In this document: positions 6,145 through 12,572 of the stretch, piece by piece
Layout of the letters: every line of letters starts with the position of its first letter
Position numbering within the stretch: the stretch's first letter is position 1
Virus record (IMG/VR): IMGVR_UViG_3300033052_000132
Span: 1 to 49,714 of that record
Strand: one strand, 5' to 3'
From: a virus
DNA: 49,714 bases
Notes under the pieces: model-generated
The model's database searches: none
Told to the model about the DNA's origin: nothing
The model's input: only the letters and a program-made list of their open reading frames with translations
Position numbers and translations under genes: made by a program

Positions 6145-6352
6145 CGCAACTGCGCGCAATGCGATTCCGGAACAATCCCCCCTATATATCGGCTTCGCAA
6201 GCGCGGGCGCCGCCTTGGCCCATAGGGAAGGCGCGGGGGGATGGGTTTTTGTCCCTAACGATAGCGCGGGCGCGGTATGGTTCGACCCGCAATTCACCGC
6301 AGGCGCGGTTATGCGCCACCATGCAGCAAAGGGAAGCGGCCGCTTGCTTTAA
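6137..6352 (+). CDS. hypothetical small protein
   Basis: A 71-residue protein starting inside the end of the previous gene, with CAGGA nine bases upstream of the ATG. It has 'GGWVFVPNDSAGAVWFDPQFTAGAV' as two beta-like strands around a turn, after an Ala/Gly helix. No family recognised. The open frame continues upstream, but the start at 6137 is the only one with a ribosome binding site. Confidence 0.5.
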   Translation: MFDATARNAIPEQSPLYIGFASAGAALAHREGAGGWVFVPNDSAGAVWFDPQFTAGAVMRHHAAKGSGRLL

Positions 6353-6355
6353 TTG

Positions 6356-6412
6356 CCTGAATTCCGGTTAGGGCAGGGGAAAGCCTATTTCCTGCCCTTC
6401 CCTGAATTCTGG
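6356..6412. repeat. hairpin flanked by a 12-base direct repeat
   Basis: CCTGAATTCYGG occurs at 6356-6367 and 6401-6412. Between the copies, GGGCAGG (6371-6377) pairs with CCTGCCC (6391-6397), extended by an AAA/TTT pairing with a bulge. It lies in the gap after the gene ending at 6352 and could act as a terminator or processing site. The flanking direct repeats are unusual for a plain terminator. Confidence 0.45.
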
Positions 6413-6486
6413 AATTGCCAGGATACGCCAAGCGGATTGCCTGCCCGCTTAGGTGCAATTTAGGGCACAAGAGAGAGGCGCAAGCC

Positions 6487-6669
6487 ATGATTGATCTAGG
6501 CCAATATCGGACGGCGCAAGAGATACGCGATAGCGCGCGCAATGTGCCATTTGCAGGGGTGCAAGAGCGCGCGGCGCGCAATACCATGCTTGCCAGCGAT
6601 TGCCCGATTGCCGAACGGCGATTCCATAGATTGCGCGCCTTGCGCCTTGCGGGAAGGGGGGCGCGCTAA
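6487..6669 (+). CDS. hypothetical 60-residue basic protein
   Basis: A small Arg-rich helical protein ('MIDLGQYRTAQEIRDSARN', then 'GVQERAARNTM' and 'RRFHRLRALRLAGRGAR'). GAGAGAGG upstream of the ATG at 6487 is a good ribosome binding site and belongs to a leader containing the repeated 14-mer TAGGGCACAAGAGA. The stop overlaps the next ATG. Unknown function. Confidence 0.5.
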   Translation: MIDLGQYRTAQEIRDSARNVPFAGVQERAARNTMLASDCPIAERRFHRLRALRLAGRGAR

Positions 6670-6959
6670 TGGTCGCTGCAGACTTCGCCGTTACGGACGG
6701 CTTGCATCTCGCTGAGATAGACGGCGCCCTTTTGACCATATGCCGGGCAAGCGATGGCAAGGCGCTAAACTTTCATGGCCGGGAATTTTGCAAGGCCTTC
6801 CGGGATAGCGTGAAGGGAAGCGGCGCCGCCCAAGCAATCCGCGTCTATATCAAGCTATCGCCATATCAGGCGCAAGGGCGCGATTGGCAGGAATCGCCAT
6901 ACAAGCCCGGCCGCGTCCCTGCCATGATCCGGGCAATGCAAGAGGATGTAGCGGCATGA
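6669..6959 (+). CDS. hypothetical protein
   Basis: A 96-residue protein without recognised family. GGAAGGGGGG lies eight bases before the ATG, and the ATG overlaps the previous TAA. Mixed alpha/beta composition: 'LHLAEIDGALLTICRASDGKAL' (split here) suggests two strands, followed by 'REFCKAFRDSVKGSG' and 'IRVYIKLSPYQAQGRDW'. It ends overlapping the next start (ATGA). Confidence 0.5.
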   Translation: MVAADFAVTDGLHLAEIDGALLTICRASDGKALNFHGREFCKAFRDSVKGSGAAQAIRVYIKLSPYQAQGRDWQESPYKPGRVPAMIRAMQEDVAA

Positions 6960-7195
6960 CGGCGCCGCGAATCAGCCTAGTGGAAGGCTTGCGCCTAACC
7001 GCCACGAATCGCCGCCACCTTGCTCACATAATCGGGCAGGGATGGCGCAAGGGCGAAAGCGGCCGCCTTGCCTATATGGTAGAGCCCATCGAGCAAGAGC
7101 AAGGGCTCTATCGCTACCAAATCGGGCAAATGGAGCGCGACGATTGGGGGCGGCCGCAATACCGCATACGAAAGGGGGTGATCCGGGCAATCTAA
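6956..7195 (+). CDS. hypothetical protein
   Basis: A 79-residue basic protein starting ATGA over the previous stop, with AGAGGA nine bases upstream. It has 'GLRLTATNRRHLAHIIGQGWRKG' in the N-terminal half and a strand-rich end ('GLYRYQIGQMERDDWGRPQYRIRKG', in two segments). Two NotI-type palindromes (7059-7066 and 7150-7157) fall inside it. Unknown function. Confidence 0.5.
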   Translation: MTAPRISLVEGLRLTATNRRHLAHIIGQGWRKGESGRLAYMVEPIEQEQGLYRYQIGQMERDDWGRPQYRIRKGVIRAI

Positions 7196-7213
7196 CCCCT
7201 ACCCCTGTTATCT

Positions 7214-7342
7214 ATGGCGCGCCGGATTGGAGCCCGGCGCCGCCTCTCTTGCCCCCTATCGCGGTTTATGGGGGGCAAGATGGGCGCAAAGCCTCTCGGC
7301 CGTTCCCTGCCCATGGGCGGCCGGTTCATTCATCGGGCATAG
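7214..7342 (+). CDS. possible 42-residue Arg/Gly-rich protein
   Basis: A short frame with 'SRFMGGKMGAKPLGRSLPMGG'-type Gly/Lys repeats. Similar short basic peptides occur in phages, but there is no ribosome binding site before the ATG, and the surrounding composition produces many open frames. It is listed because it fills most of the gap between two better-supported genes. It may not be real. Confidence 0.25.
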   Translation: MARRIGARRRLSCPLSRFMGGKMGAKPLGRSLPMGGRFIHRA

Positions 7343-7355
7343 GAAAGGCAAGGCA

Positions 7356-7529
7356 ATGTTTCGCCAGATTGATCTAGTCGCATGTCACAAGCGCAACCCG
7401 CGCGCCCTTGCGGATATGGCAAAGGCTTTCCGCATCGATTGCGCGGGCAATGCCGATACGTTCCGGCGCGTCTATGGCTGGCGACAAGAGGCGATAGATC
7501 GCGCCCTTAGCGCCGCGCCTGCAGCTTAA
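7356..7529 (+). CDS. hypothetical 57-residue protein
   Basis: A small helical protein ('DLVACHKRNPRALADMAKAFR' in two parts, then 'FRRVYGWRQEAIDRALSA'). The leader GCATAGGAAAGG just before it also precedes the DNA ligase gene at 10583, which supports this start. Unknown function. Confidence 0.5.
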   Translation: MFRQIDLVACHKRNPRALADMAKAFRIDCAGNADTFRRVYGWRQEAIDRALSAAPAA

Positions 7530-7606
7530 CCCTACCGGCATTTAGGCGCGCGGACTGCCCGGCCGCGCGCAAGCTGCAGCACAACGTGATCGGAAGGATA
7601 TTTTAA

Positions 7607-7792
7607 ATGCGGAACGAACTCATTAAGAACGCCATCATCCATGCGAAAATGGCCCGTTACGCGCCAGCTGACCTTGCTTTTCTCTATCGTAATCACGCAC
7701 GGGCACTAATCGCCGAAGCACGCGGCATTCAACTGCGTGGCACAAGAATCGCGTCACATTCCGGCGCTGGGATTATTAACCCCTATCGATGA
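7607..7792 (+). CDS. hypothetical 61-residue protein
   Basis: A basic helical small protein ('NAIIHAKMARYAPADLAFLYRNHARAL', in two parts). GGAAGGA lies 10-15 bases before the ATG in an AT-richer leader (ATATTTTAA). It is followed by a hairpin at 7800-7819. No family recognised. Confidence 0.5.
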   Translation: MRNELIKNAIIHAKMARYAPADLAFLYRNHARALIAEARGIQLRGTRIASHSGAGIINPYR

Positions 7793-7799
7793 ACCGGCG

Positions 7800-7826
7800 C
7801 GCGCCCATGATCGGGCGCGGCCTTTC
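7800..7826 (+). terminator. terminator-like hairpin
   Basis: CGCGCCC (7800-7806) pairs with GGGCGCG (7813-7819), followed by GCCTTTCCC. The T run is weak, so partial termination or transcript protection is more likely than full termination. Confidence 0.4.
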
Positions 7827-7939
7827 CCGCCCCCTACCGGCGTTTAGGTGGGGTGCGAGATAGGCAAGAGCCTAGACCCTATCCGGATTGCCCGAACGGA
7901 TGGGGGGGAGATGCAAGGGCAGAGCGGAAGGAATTGAGC

Positions 7940-8587
7940 ATGGAAGTTTGGAGCAAGGAAACCACCCCCGGCACCACGGGATCGCGCTGCACTATCAGGG
8001 ACGAAACCGGGCTTTTTGTTGCGGAATGCATCGCCTCAGATGCCGCGCGGATTGTGGAAGCGCCCGCCATGGTGGAAGCGCTGCGCTGGGCGCTTAGCAT
8101 GGCCGAAGAGGCTATCTTGGTCCGGGAGAACGGCGACGATCCAGAAGACACGCCGGACATTTGCGAGATGCACCGCGCCGAACTCGAAAGGCATCGCGCC
8201 ATCCTTTCCCGCATTGACGGGGCAGGGGATACCCTACCTGATGCGCCCGCGCTGACTGCCACTTGCCCCCATTGCGGGCGTGACAATACCGGGCACGAGG
8301 TGGAACCATGCGCCGATGATTGCCCGCAATACTGGGAAGGGCAGGGCAGGGCGCACCCCGAACACCCTACCGGCGAAAGCCAAGTGCGCTACGTGTCAAC
8401 GATCATTCGCCGGAATGCCGAGCCGCGTTTTGCCGTATTCGACAGCGAAAAGGATCTTGCCGACGATCTGCGAGAATACGCCCGCGACGTTCTCGACCTG
8501 GAAGTCTCCGACCTCGACGGAATCGCCGAACTTGCCGACAGCATCGGAGAGGAAACGCGGGAAAACGTCTATTGGGGGGAGTGCTAA
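7940..8587 (+). CDS. hypothetical protein with Cys cluster
   Basis: A 215-residue acidic protein. Residues 35-90 form long helices ('MVEALRWALSMAEEA'). Around residues 112-136 a cysteine cluster ('CPHCGRDN', then 'EPCADDCPQYW') looks like a small zinc-binding site. The C-terminal third is Asp/Glu-rich ('YARDVLDLEVSDLDGIAELA' ends near the stop). GGAAGG about ten bases upstream fixes the ATG at 7940 over an in-frame upstream ATG. Family not recognised. It heads a cluster of three closely spaced genes. Confidence 0.6.
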   Translation: MEVWSKETTPGTTGSRCTIRDETGLFVAECIASDAARIVEAPAMVEALRWALSMAEEAILVRENGDDPEDTPDICEMHRAELERHRAILSRIDGAGDTLPDAPALTATCPHCGRDNTGHEVEPCADDCPQYWEGQGRAHPEHPTGESQVRYVSTIIRRNAEPRFAVFDSEKDLADDLREYARDVLDLEVSDLDGIAELADSIGEETRENVYWGEC

Positions 8588-8590
8588 GCC

Positions 8591-8746
8591 ATGGCGCGCA
8601 AGGTCTGGGAAGTGGAAGCGCAACAGGGCGACGGCCCGCGATTCCAATATCTGTTTTCAAGCAAGGCGCGGGCTCAACAGGCGGCCGCCGCGTATCTCAA
8701 TGACGGCAACAAGATAAGCGGGCCGCGCCCTCGCAACGTCTATTGA
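8591..8746 (+). CDS. hypothetical 51-residue protein
   Basis: A short protein three bases after the previous stop, with GGGGAG before the ATG. It begins 'MARKVWEVEAQQGDGPRFQY' and continues with 'LFSSKARAQQAAAAYLNDGN' and a proline/arginine-containing end. It resembles small beta-alpha proteins that phages use in unknown roles. Good coding composition, but no functional clue. Confidence 0.5.
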   Translation: MARKVWEVEAQQGDGPRFQYLFSSKARAQQAAAAYLNDGNKISGPRPRNVY

Positions 8747-8761
8747 GGGGGGCTTCAGGCA

Positions 8762-9016
8762 ATGCCGTTTGCGCTAGATTGGACCGGGCAAAGCGCTGGA
8801 GAGGAAAGCGACCATGTGCGCGCCATCGATGCCGCAACCGACTATTGCGCAACGCATGAGATAGACCCGGCAAGCGCTTGGGTTGAGAACCTGCAAAGCC
8901 TGAAGCAATTCGGGGCGATGTCGGACGATTGGAGCGCGATCGAATGGGCGGCGCTTCAGGCTCTTGCCTTTGGCTGGGCAGAGATGCCGGAAAACGTTTC
9001 TTTGATCTGGAATTGA
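8762..9016 (+). CDS. hypothetical acidic protein
   Basis: An 84-residue acidic protein with tryptophan-rich motifs ('DDWSAIEWAALQALAFGWAE'). GAGGGGGG lies before the ATG. Its charge and size are reminiscent of small phage inhibitor proteins, but no family is recognised and nothing here shows a target. Confidence 0.5.
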   Translation: MPFALDWTGQSAGEESDHVRAIDAATDYCATHEIDPASAWVENLQSLKQFGAMSDDWSAIEWAALQALAFGWAEMPENVSLIWN

Positions 9017-9071
9017 ACGGCGCGCCGGGGGCCTACCCCGGCCGCCTTTTCCGCGCCGGGGCTATCCCGGT

Positions 9072-9129
9072 TCGGTGAAGGCGTAGAGCCTACCCCTTGC
9101 GACCTGCCCGAGCGCAAGCGGCCTACCGG
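9072..9129. repeat. intergenic spacer with paired short motifs and a hairpin
   Basis: The gap 9017-9149 contains TCGGTGAAG (9072-9080), CTTGCG/CGCAAG arms (9096-9101 and 9113-9118) and CCTACCGG (9122-9129). The same two short motifs occur together in the gaps at 10398-10582 and 12194-12290. Confidence 0.4.
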
Positions 9130-9149
9130 GGCACATGAAGGAATGCACG

Positions 9150-10397
9150 ATGAACCTGTTTGACGTTACGCCCGGATTCCAGACGTTCTATGGCCCGCGG
9201 GGCAAGGAAAAGCGCAACGATAAGGCGCGGCCTGCCACTAAGCAGGAGATGAAAGCCTATCTGATCTGGCTTGCGGACCAGCGCGGCGTTTGGTTGCCGC
9301 ATGATGCGGAATACTGCCTAGACGGCGTTCATTCCAAGAGCGCGGGCGGCATTGTCTTGGAGATGCCGGGCTACGGGCAGGACCAGCGCGTCACAATGGA
9401 AACGCTCGATGATGCCGGGGAAGTGGTCGCAAGCCAGACTTTGCCCGTGGAGCCCAAGAAGGGCGGGGTGATCTGGGATAAGGCAGCGGTGCGCAAAGCC
9501 TGCGGCCCGGTTGACAAGCCTGCCAAGGGGAAGCGCGCCAAGGTTGCGGACCCTATCCCGGTTGCCGCGCCGGAACCTGTAACGATTGCTGATGAGTTGC
9601 CCGCGCCCGTTGCGGCCGCCGTGGAGACGCAAGAGGCCCTTGCCCCTACCTGCGACAAGCCAGAACCGGCGATTGCGCCCACGGCCGCCCCTGCGGTCGA
9701 TATTGACGCCATAATCGCCCGTCTCGATGCACTGGAGCAAGCCCTTGCCACCCTATCGGCGGTAAGCGTTGACGATCGTGAAATAACAACAAGCCCGGTT
9801 GCCGTTACTGAAGCGGCCTCTTGTGATCATCTACCAAAGCGCACGCCGGCACATGAGCGGGCCATCCGTAGGGCCTGGGCAGAGCGGAAGGCGCGGCGCG
9901 CTGCTGAATCTGCAAACGCCGATTGGGAAGCACTGCAACACCGTACATGGGAGCAGGCAATGGGGCACAAGGTCGCACGCCGCCGCGCCGTCATCGATGC
10001 CCGCAAAAGGATTGCTTATTGGCGCAACCTTTCGCGCATGTGGCAGCAATCATCGGCCGAATATCATGGTCATCTTGAGCGGGACATGGACAAGCGCATT
10101 GCGACTGCCCAGCGAGCGCGCCGCATGATCGCAGCGGCCCGCGCCCAGATCGATCTCAAGACCCGCGCCCTAGACATTACCAACGCGACCGTTGCCCGGC
10201 TCAAGAGCAGCGCGGTCCCCGCAAGTGAGATTGCCCGCCTGGAGCAGGAACGGGATGTAGCCCAGACCGCCCTTGCGGCCATGGTGGCAAGAGCAGAGCG
10301 GGCAGAGCAGGGTATCGAGACTATGGGGGAAAGGTTCGCTTCCCTTGTCGGCCGACTGAGCAAGGCAGAGGCAGCATTGCAGGAACGGGCGGCTTAA
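9150..10397 (+). CDS. large coiled-coil protein, function unknown
   Basis: A 415-residue protein with three parts. Residues 1-120 form a compact N-terminal domain ('MNLFDVTPGFQTFYG', 'YLIWLADQRGVWLP', 'GGIVLEMPGYGQDQRV'). Residues 120-190 are a Pro/Ala-rich linker. From about 190 to the end it is predominantly helical with long Arg/Glu/Ala coiled-coil segments. AAGGA nine bases upstream supports ATG 9150 over an in-frame ATG at 9135. It is by far the largest gene of this operon. A structural or DNA-organising role is possible, but no homologous family is recognised by eye. Confidence 0.65.
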   Translation: MNLFDVTPGFQTFYGPRGKEKRNDKARPATKQEMKAYLIWLADQRGVWLPHDAEYCLDGVHSKSAGGIVLEMPGYGQDQRVTMETLDDAGEVVASQTLPVEPKKGGVIWDKAAVRKACGPVDKPAKGKRAKVADPIPVAAPEPVTIADELPAPVAAAVETQEALAPTCDKPEPAIAPTAAPAVDIDAIIARLDALEQALATLSAVSVDDREITTSPVAVTEAASCDHLPKRTPAHERAIRRAWAERKARRAAESANADWEALQHRTWEQAMGHKVARRRAVIDARKRIAYWRNLSRMWQQSSAEYHGHLERDMDKRIATAQRARRMIAAARAQIDLKTRALDITNATVARLKSSAVPASEIARLEQERDVAQTALAAMVARAERAEQGIETMGERFASLVGRLSKAEAALQERAA

Positions 10398-10412
10398 CCC
10401 TACCGGCGATAA

Positions 10413-10492
10413 GTGGTCGACCAAGGCAAAAGCCCGCAATATCTGGGCCTAGCGCCTGCAATTGCGGTGGAATCCCGCGTTTAGTCGACCAC
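10413..10492. ncRNA. nested inverted repeats upstream of the ligase gene
   Basis: GTGGTCGAC (10413-10421) is perfectly inverted as GTCGACCAC (10484-10492). Inside it CCGCAAT (10434-10440) is inverted as ATTGCGG (10461-10467), with a short GC hairpin within that. The whole 80-base element could fold into one long branched stem. It lies in the 185-base gap before the ligase gene, between CCCTACCGG (10398) and TCGGTGAAG (10498). It might be a structured leader, a small RNA or a protein-binding DNA site. Confidence 0.4.
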
Positions 10493-10582
10493 CCCTTTCG
10501 GTGAAGCCGCGCGTGCGATATGAACGACGCGCCGGGAGTGCTCACCCCGGCCACGCAACAGAGCATAGGAAAGGATCGGACA

Positions 10583-11239
10583 ATGCAGCTTGCACAACTG
10601 GCTTCCGATTGGCGCGGGAACGTCCTGCCCTATGGGATGATGGCAGAATTGAAGCATGACGGATTCAGATGCCTACGCTTCCGGGACATTGAGGGCCGCA
10701 ATCGGCTTTGGACCCGTAACGGAATGCCGATTGAGGGATGCGACCATATCGCCCACCGCCTGGACCTGATCGAGCAGGAAGCCGGGGAACCGCTCTTCAT
10801 TGATGGCGAGTTGGTGGTCGATGGCTCTCTTGCCGCCACAAAGCGCTGGGTCGAAACGGATTGGCGCATGGGCGGGGAGAAGGGCACATTCTACGCCTTC
10901 GACGTTCTACCCTACCGTGAGTGGCAGAAGGGCGGGACCAATCGCCCGCTGTGTGAGCGCAAGGCCATGCTCAAGAAGCTGATCGATGCGGTCGGAGAAC
11001 CTTGGGAATGGCGCCCGCGCAGCCATGGGCGAGACGAGGGGGCTACCCCGGTTGTCTATGTCGATGATGAGTGGGTTTTCACGCCGGAGCAGGCCCTATC
11101 CGTGGCGCGCGGTAAGTGGGCGCAGGATCTTGAGGGCGCGATGCTCAAGGACCCCGAGGCCGGATATGTCCGGGGCCGCAATGGGCACTGGCTCAAGGTA
11201 AAGCAGGCCAACGCCCACAAGTGGAGCATGGCAGCGTGA
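10583..11239 (+). CDS. minimal ATP-dependent DNA ligase
   Basis: A 218-residue phage-type ATP-dependent DNA ligase, which seals nicks through a lysyl-AMP intermediate. The motifs occur in order: I 'ELKHDGFR' (adenylated Lys24), Ia/II 'WTRNGMPI', III 'FIDGELVV' (about residue 75), IIIa 'TFYAFDVLP', IV 'LEGAMLKD', V 'WLKVKQ'. It comprises the nucleotidyltransferase core only, with no room for a full OB-fold domain or added DNA-binding domain. AGGAAAGGA lies before ATG 10583; in-frame upstream starts lack a site. It is followed by a GTG start overlapping its stop. It may act in phage replication or repair. Confidence 0.9.
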   Translation: MQLAQLASDWRGNVLPYGMMAELKHDGFRCLRFRDIEGRNRLWTRNGMPIEGCDHIAHRLDLIEQEAGEPLFIDGELVVDGSLAATKRWVETDWRMGGEKGTFYAFDVLPYREWQKGGTNRPLCERKAMLKKLIDAVGEPWEWRPRSHGRDEGATPVVYVDDEWVFTPEQALSVARGKWAQDLEGAMLKDPEAGYVRGRNGHWLKVKQANAHKWSMAA

Positions 11240-11490
11240 GCCGCCTGATTGTGGTCGGGCATACCTCGCCCGAGGACTTCGCGGACTTTTCGAGTCCCGC
11301 CGAGGATGAAGCGGCCCGTCAAATGGGGCAGGCCATTGAAGCAGGGCGCTCCAAGAAAGGCGGATGGAATCGGACCCAGTTCGCCAAGTGGGGCCTGCCT
11401 TGGCCGCCACAAAAAGGCTGGAAACAGCAGTTGATTGATCGCGCCAAGGCCGAGGCAAGAGCCTCTACCGAGGCACAGAAAGGGAAATGA
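11236..11490 (+). CDS. hypothetical protein coupled to the ligase gene
   Basis: An 84-residue protein beginning at GTG 11236, which overlaps the ligase TGA; GGAG lies nine bases before it. Residues 35-65 read 'GWNRTQFAKWGLPWPPQKGWKQQLI' in two segments, a Trp/Lys-rich stretch, followed by a short Ala/Glu helix. Tight coupling suggests expression with the ligase. No family recognised. Confidence 0.55.
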   Translation: MSRLIVVGHTSPEDFADFSSPAEDEAARQMGQAIEAGRSKKGGWNRTQFAKWGLPWPPQKGWKQQLIDRAKAEARASTEAQKGK

Positions 11491-11492
11491 CG

Positions 11493-12002
11493 ATGACCAC
11501 CAACGTTCACACGCGGGACCTTACCCCAGTCGCAACAGACAAGGGCATTGAAGGCTTCGCGGAGATCGCGCAGCAGGCCCTATCGGTGGACTTCGGCCAG
11601 GCAAAAGGCGCAATCGCAGACGCCCAGGCGGCGCTCAAGCGCATCATCAAGCGGGCGGAGGCTACCGTGGATGGGCGGTGGGAGATCAATGTCAGCCGTG
11701 GTCCGAGGCTCGAGTTTTCGGGCAAGCTGCTCTGCTCTGATCGGTTCACCACCAAGGGGCGCGACCCGCTCGAGATCACGCTCGAGATCTACCAGACCGA
11801 GGCCGGCGCGCTGATCGGTGTTTCGTCTGCAGTGCCGGCAGAGCGCCAAGGTCATGAGACGATCGATGCTACCGTGGTAGAGCCCTCAGACGATGTGCAG
11901 GCGATGCGCTTCGCGATCATGGACGGCTTTGATTGGACGCTCCATGCAAGGTCCATGGTGACGAAGCAACTTAAGTGGAGCCTTCGGAGGGAAGTGGCAT
12001 GA
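11493..12002 (+). CDS. hypothetical protein
   Basis: A 169-residue protein. An N-terminal helix region (to about residue 50) is followed by beta-rich blocks ('GRWEINVSRGPRLEFSG', 'LEITLEIYQTEAGALIGVSS') and 'FDWTLHARSMVTKQLKW'. AAAGGGA sits seven bases before ATG 11493; an ATG two codons upstream (11487) overlaps the previous stop and is an alternative. The base composition returns to that of the flanking phage genes. Function unknown. Confidence 0.6.
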   Translation: MTTNVHTRDLTPVATDKGIEGFAEIAQQALSVDFGQAKGAIADAQAALKRIIKRAEATVDGRWEINVSRGPRLEFSGKLLCSDRFTTKGRDPLEITLEIYQTEAGALIGVSSAVPAERQGHETIDATVVEPSDDVQAMRFAIMDGFDWTLHARSMVTKQLKWSLRREVA

Positions 12003-12193
12003 TCATCCAGGAAGGGACCGACCTTCGCGGGATGCTGCTCGACATGTTAGAGGGCTGGGCAGTCACGCAGATCTCTGTGACCAACGAAATCCCGTCTTAC
12101 GATGGGCAGCAGACGATTGTTCTGAAGGTGGCGAAGAAGCGCGCTGAAACTCAAACTGCAACTGCCTCAAGAGAGACAGGTTCAAGTTCCTAA
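11999..12193 (+). CDS. hypothetical 64-residue protein, last gene of the rightward operon
   Basis: A small protein starting ATGA over the previous stop, with GGAGG seven bases before the ATG. The body is 'GMLLDMLEGWAVTQISVTNEI' followed by 'QQTIVLKVAKKRAE' and a Ser/Thr-rich tail. Its pattern of helix then strands ending in 'IVLKVAKK' suggests a small alpha/beta fold. No function assigned. Confidence 0.5.
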   Translation: MIIQEGTDLRGMLLDMLEGWAVTQISVTNEIPSYDGQQTIVLKVAKKRAETQTATASRETGSSS

Positions 12194-12467
12194 AAACGGT
12201 AGATTTCCGCCCCTTTCGGTGAAGTCGGACTCGTACCAGCTTACCCCCTACCGATGATGTTCGGGCATCCTATCGGTGAAGTTTGCGAGCAGGTTGGAGT
12301 TCGGGTAAAAGGCAGGCGCTGCGGCGGCGGGTTTCCACCCCGTCATCAAGAACCGACCGGGCGTGTGGAACGGCTGAAGTCGGCTAGGCGAGAGCAAAGT
12401 CTGCGAAGTGGTGCAGACGCCTTTACGGTCCCGCTGGCGCATCCGCTGGCAGCACTCAAGACCGGGT

Positions 12468-12494
12468 GAGGGGTGGGGCCCGTTGCCACCTCTC
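12468..12494. terminator. hairpin in the convergent region
   Basis: GAGGGGTGG (12468-12476) pairs with CCACCTCTC (12486-12494) with one G-T wobble around a nine-base loop. It could contribute to ending the rightward transcript. No clear T tract. Confidence 0.35.
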
Positions 12495-12550
12495 CCCGGC
12501 ACCTTCCGGGAACCGGGGTGACAGTGTGCCCTCCTGCCACCCCGACCCTC

Positions 12551-12566
12551 TGCCGGCGAACCGGCA
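12551..12566. terminator. tetraloop hairpin just after the leftward operon
   Basis: TGCCGG-CGAA-CCGGCA is a perfect six-pair hairpin seven bases downstream of the last leftward stop (12573). It may end or protect that transcript. No T run follows on the minus strand. Confidence 0.4.
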
Positions 12567-12572
12567 AAGCGA

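Larger units (their letters stand above)
12194..12572. other. convergent intergenic region with several hairpins
   Basis: Rightward and leftward operons end here facing each other. I see no convincing gene. It contains TCGGTGAAG twice (12216-12224, 12273-12281), CCCTACCGA between them, a repeat of CCGCTGGC near 12430-12450, and hairpins at 12468-12494, about 12515-12545 (CGGGGTG/CACCCCG) and 12551-12566. None has a strong T run, so termination of both operons may be shared among them or depend on Rho. Confidence 0.5.

Noticed and set aside
12254-12469. 71-codon plus-strand frame in the convergent gap
   Set aside because: No ribosome binding site and it runs through repeated spacer motifs, so it is more likely non-coding.
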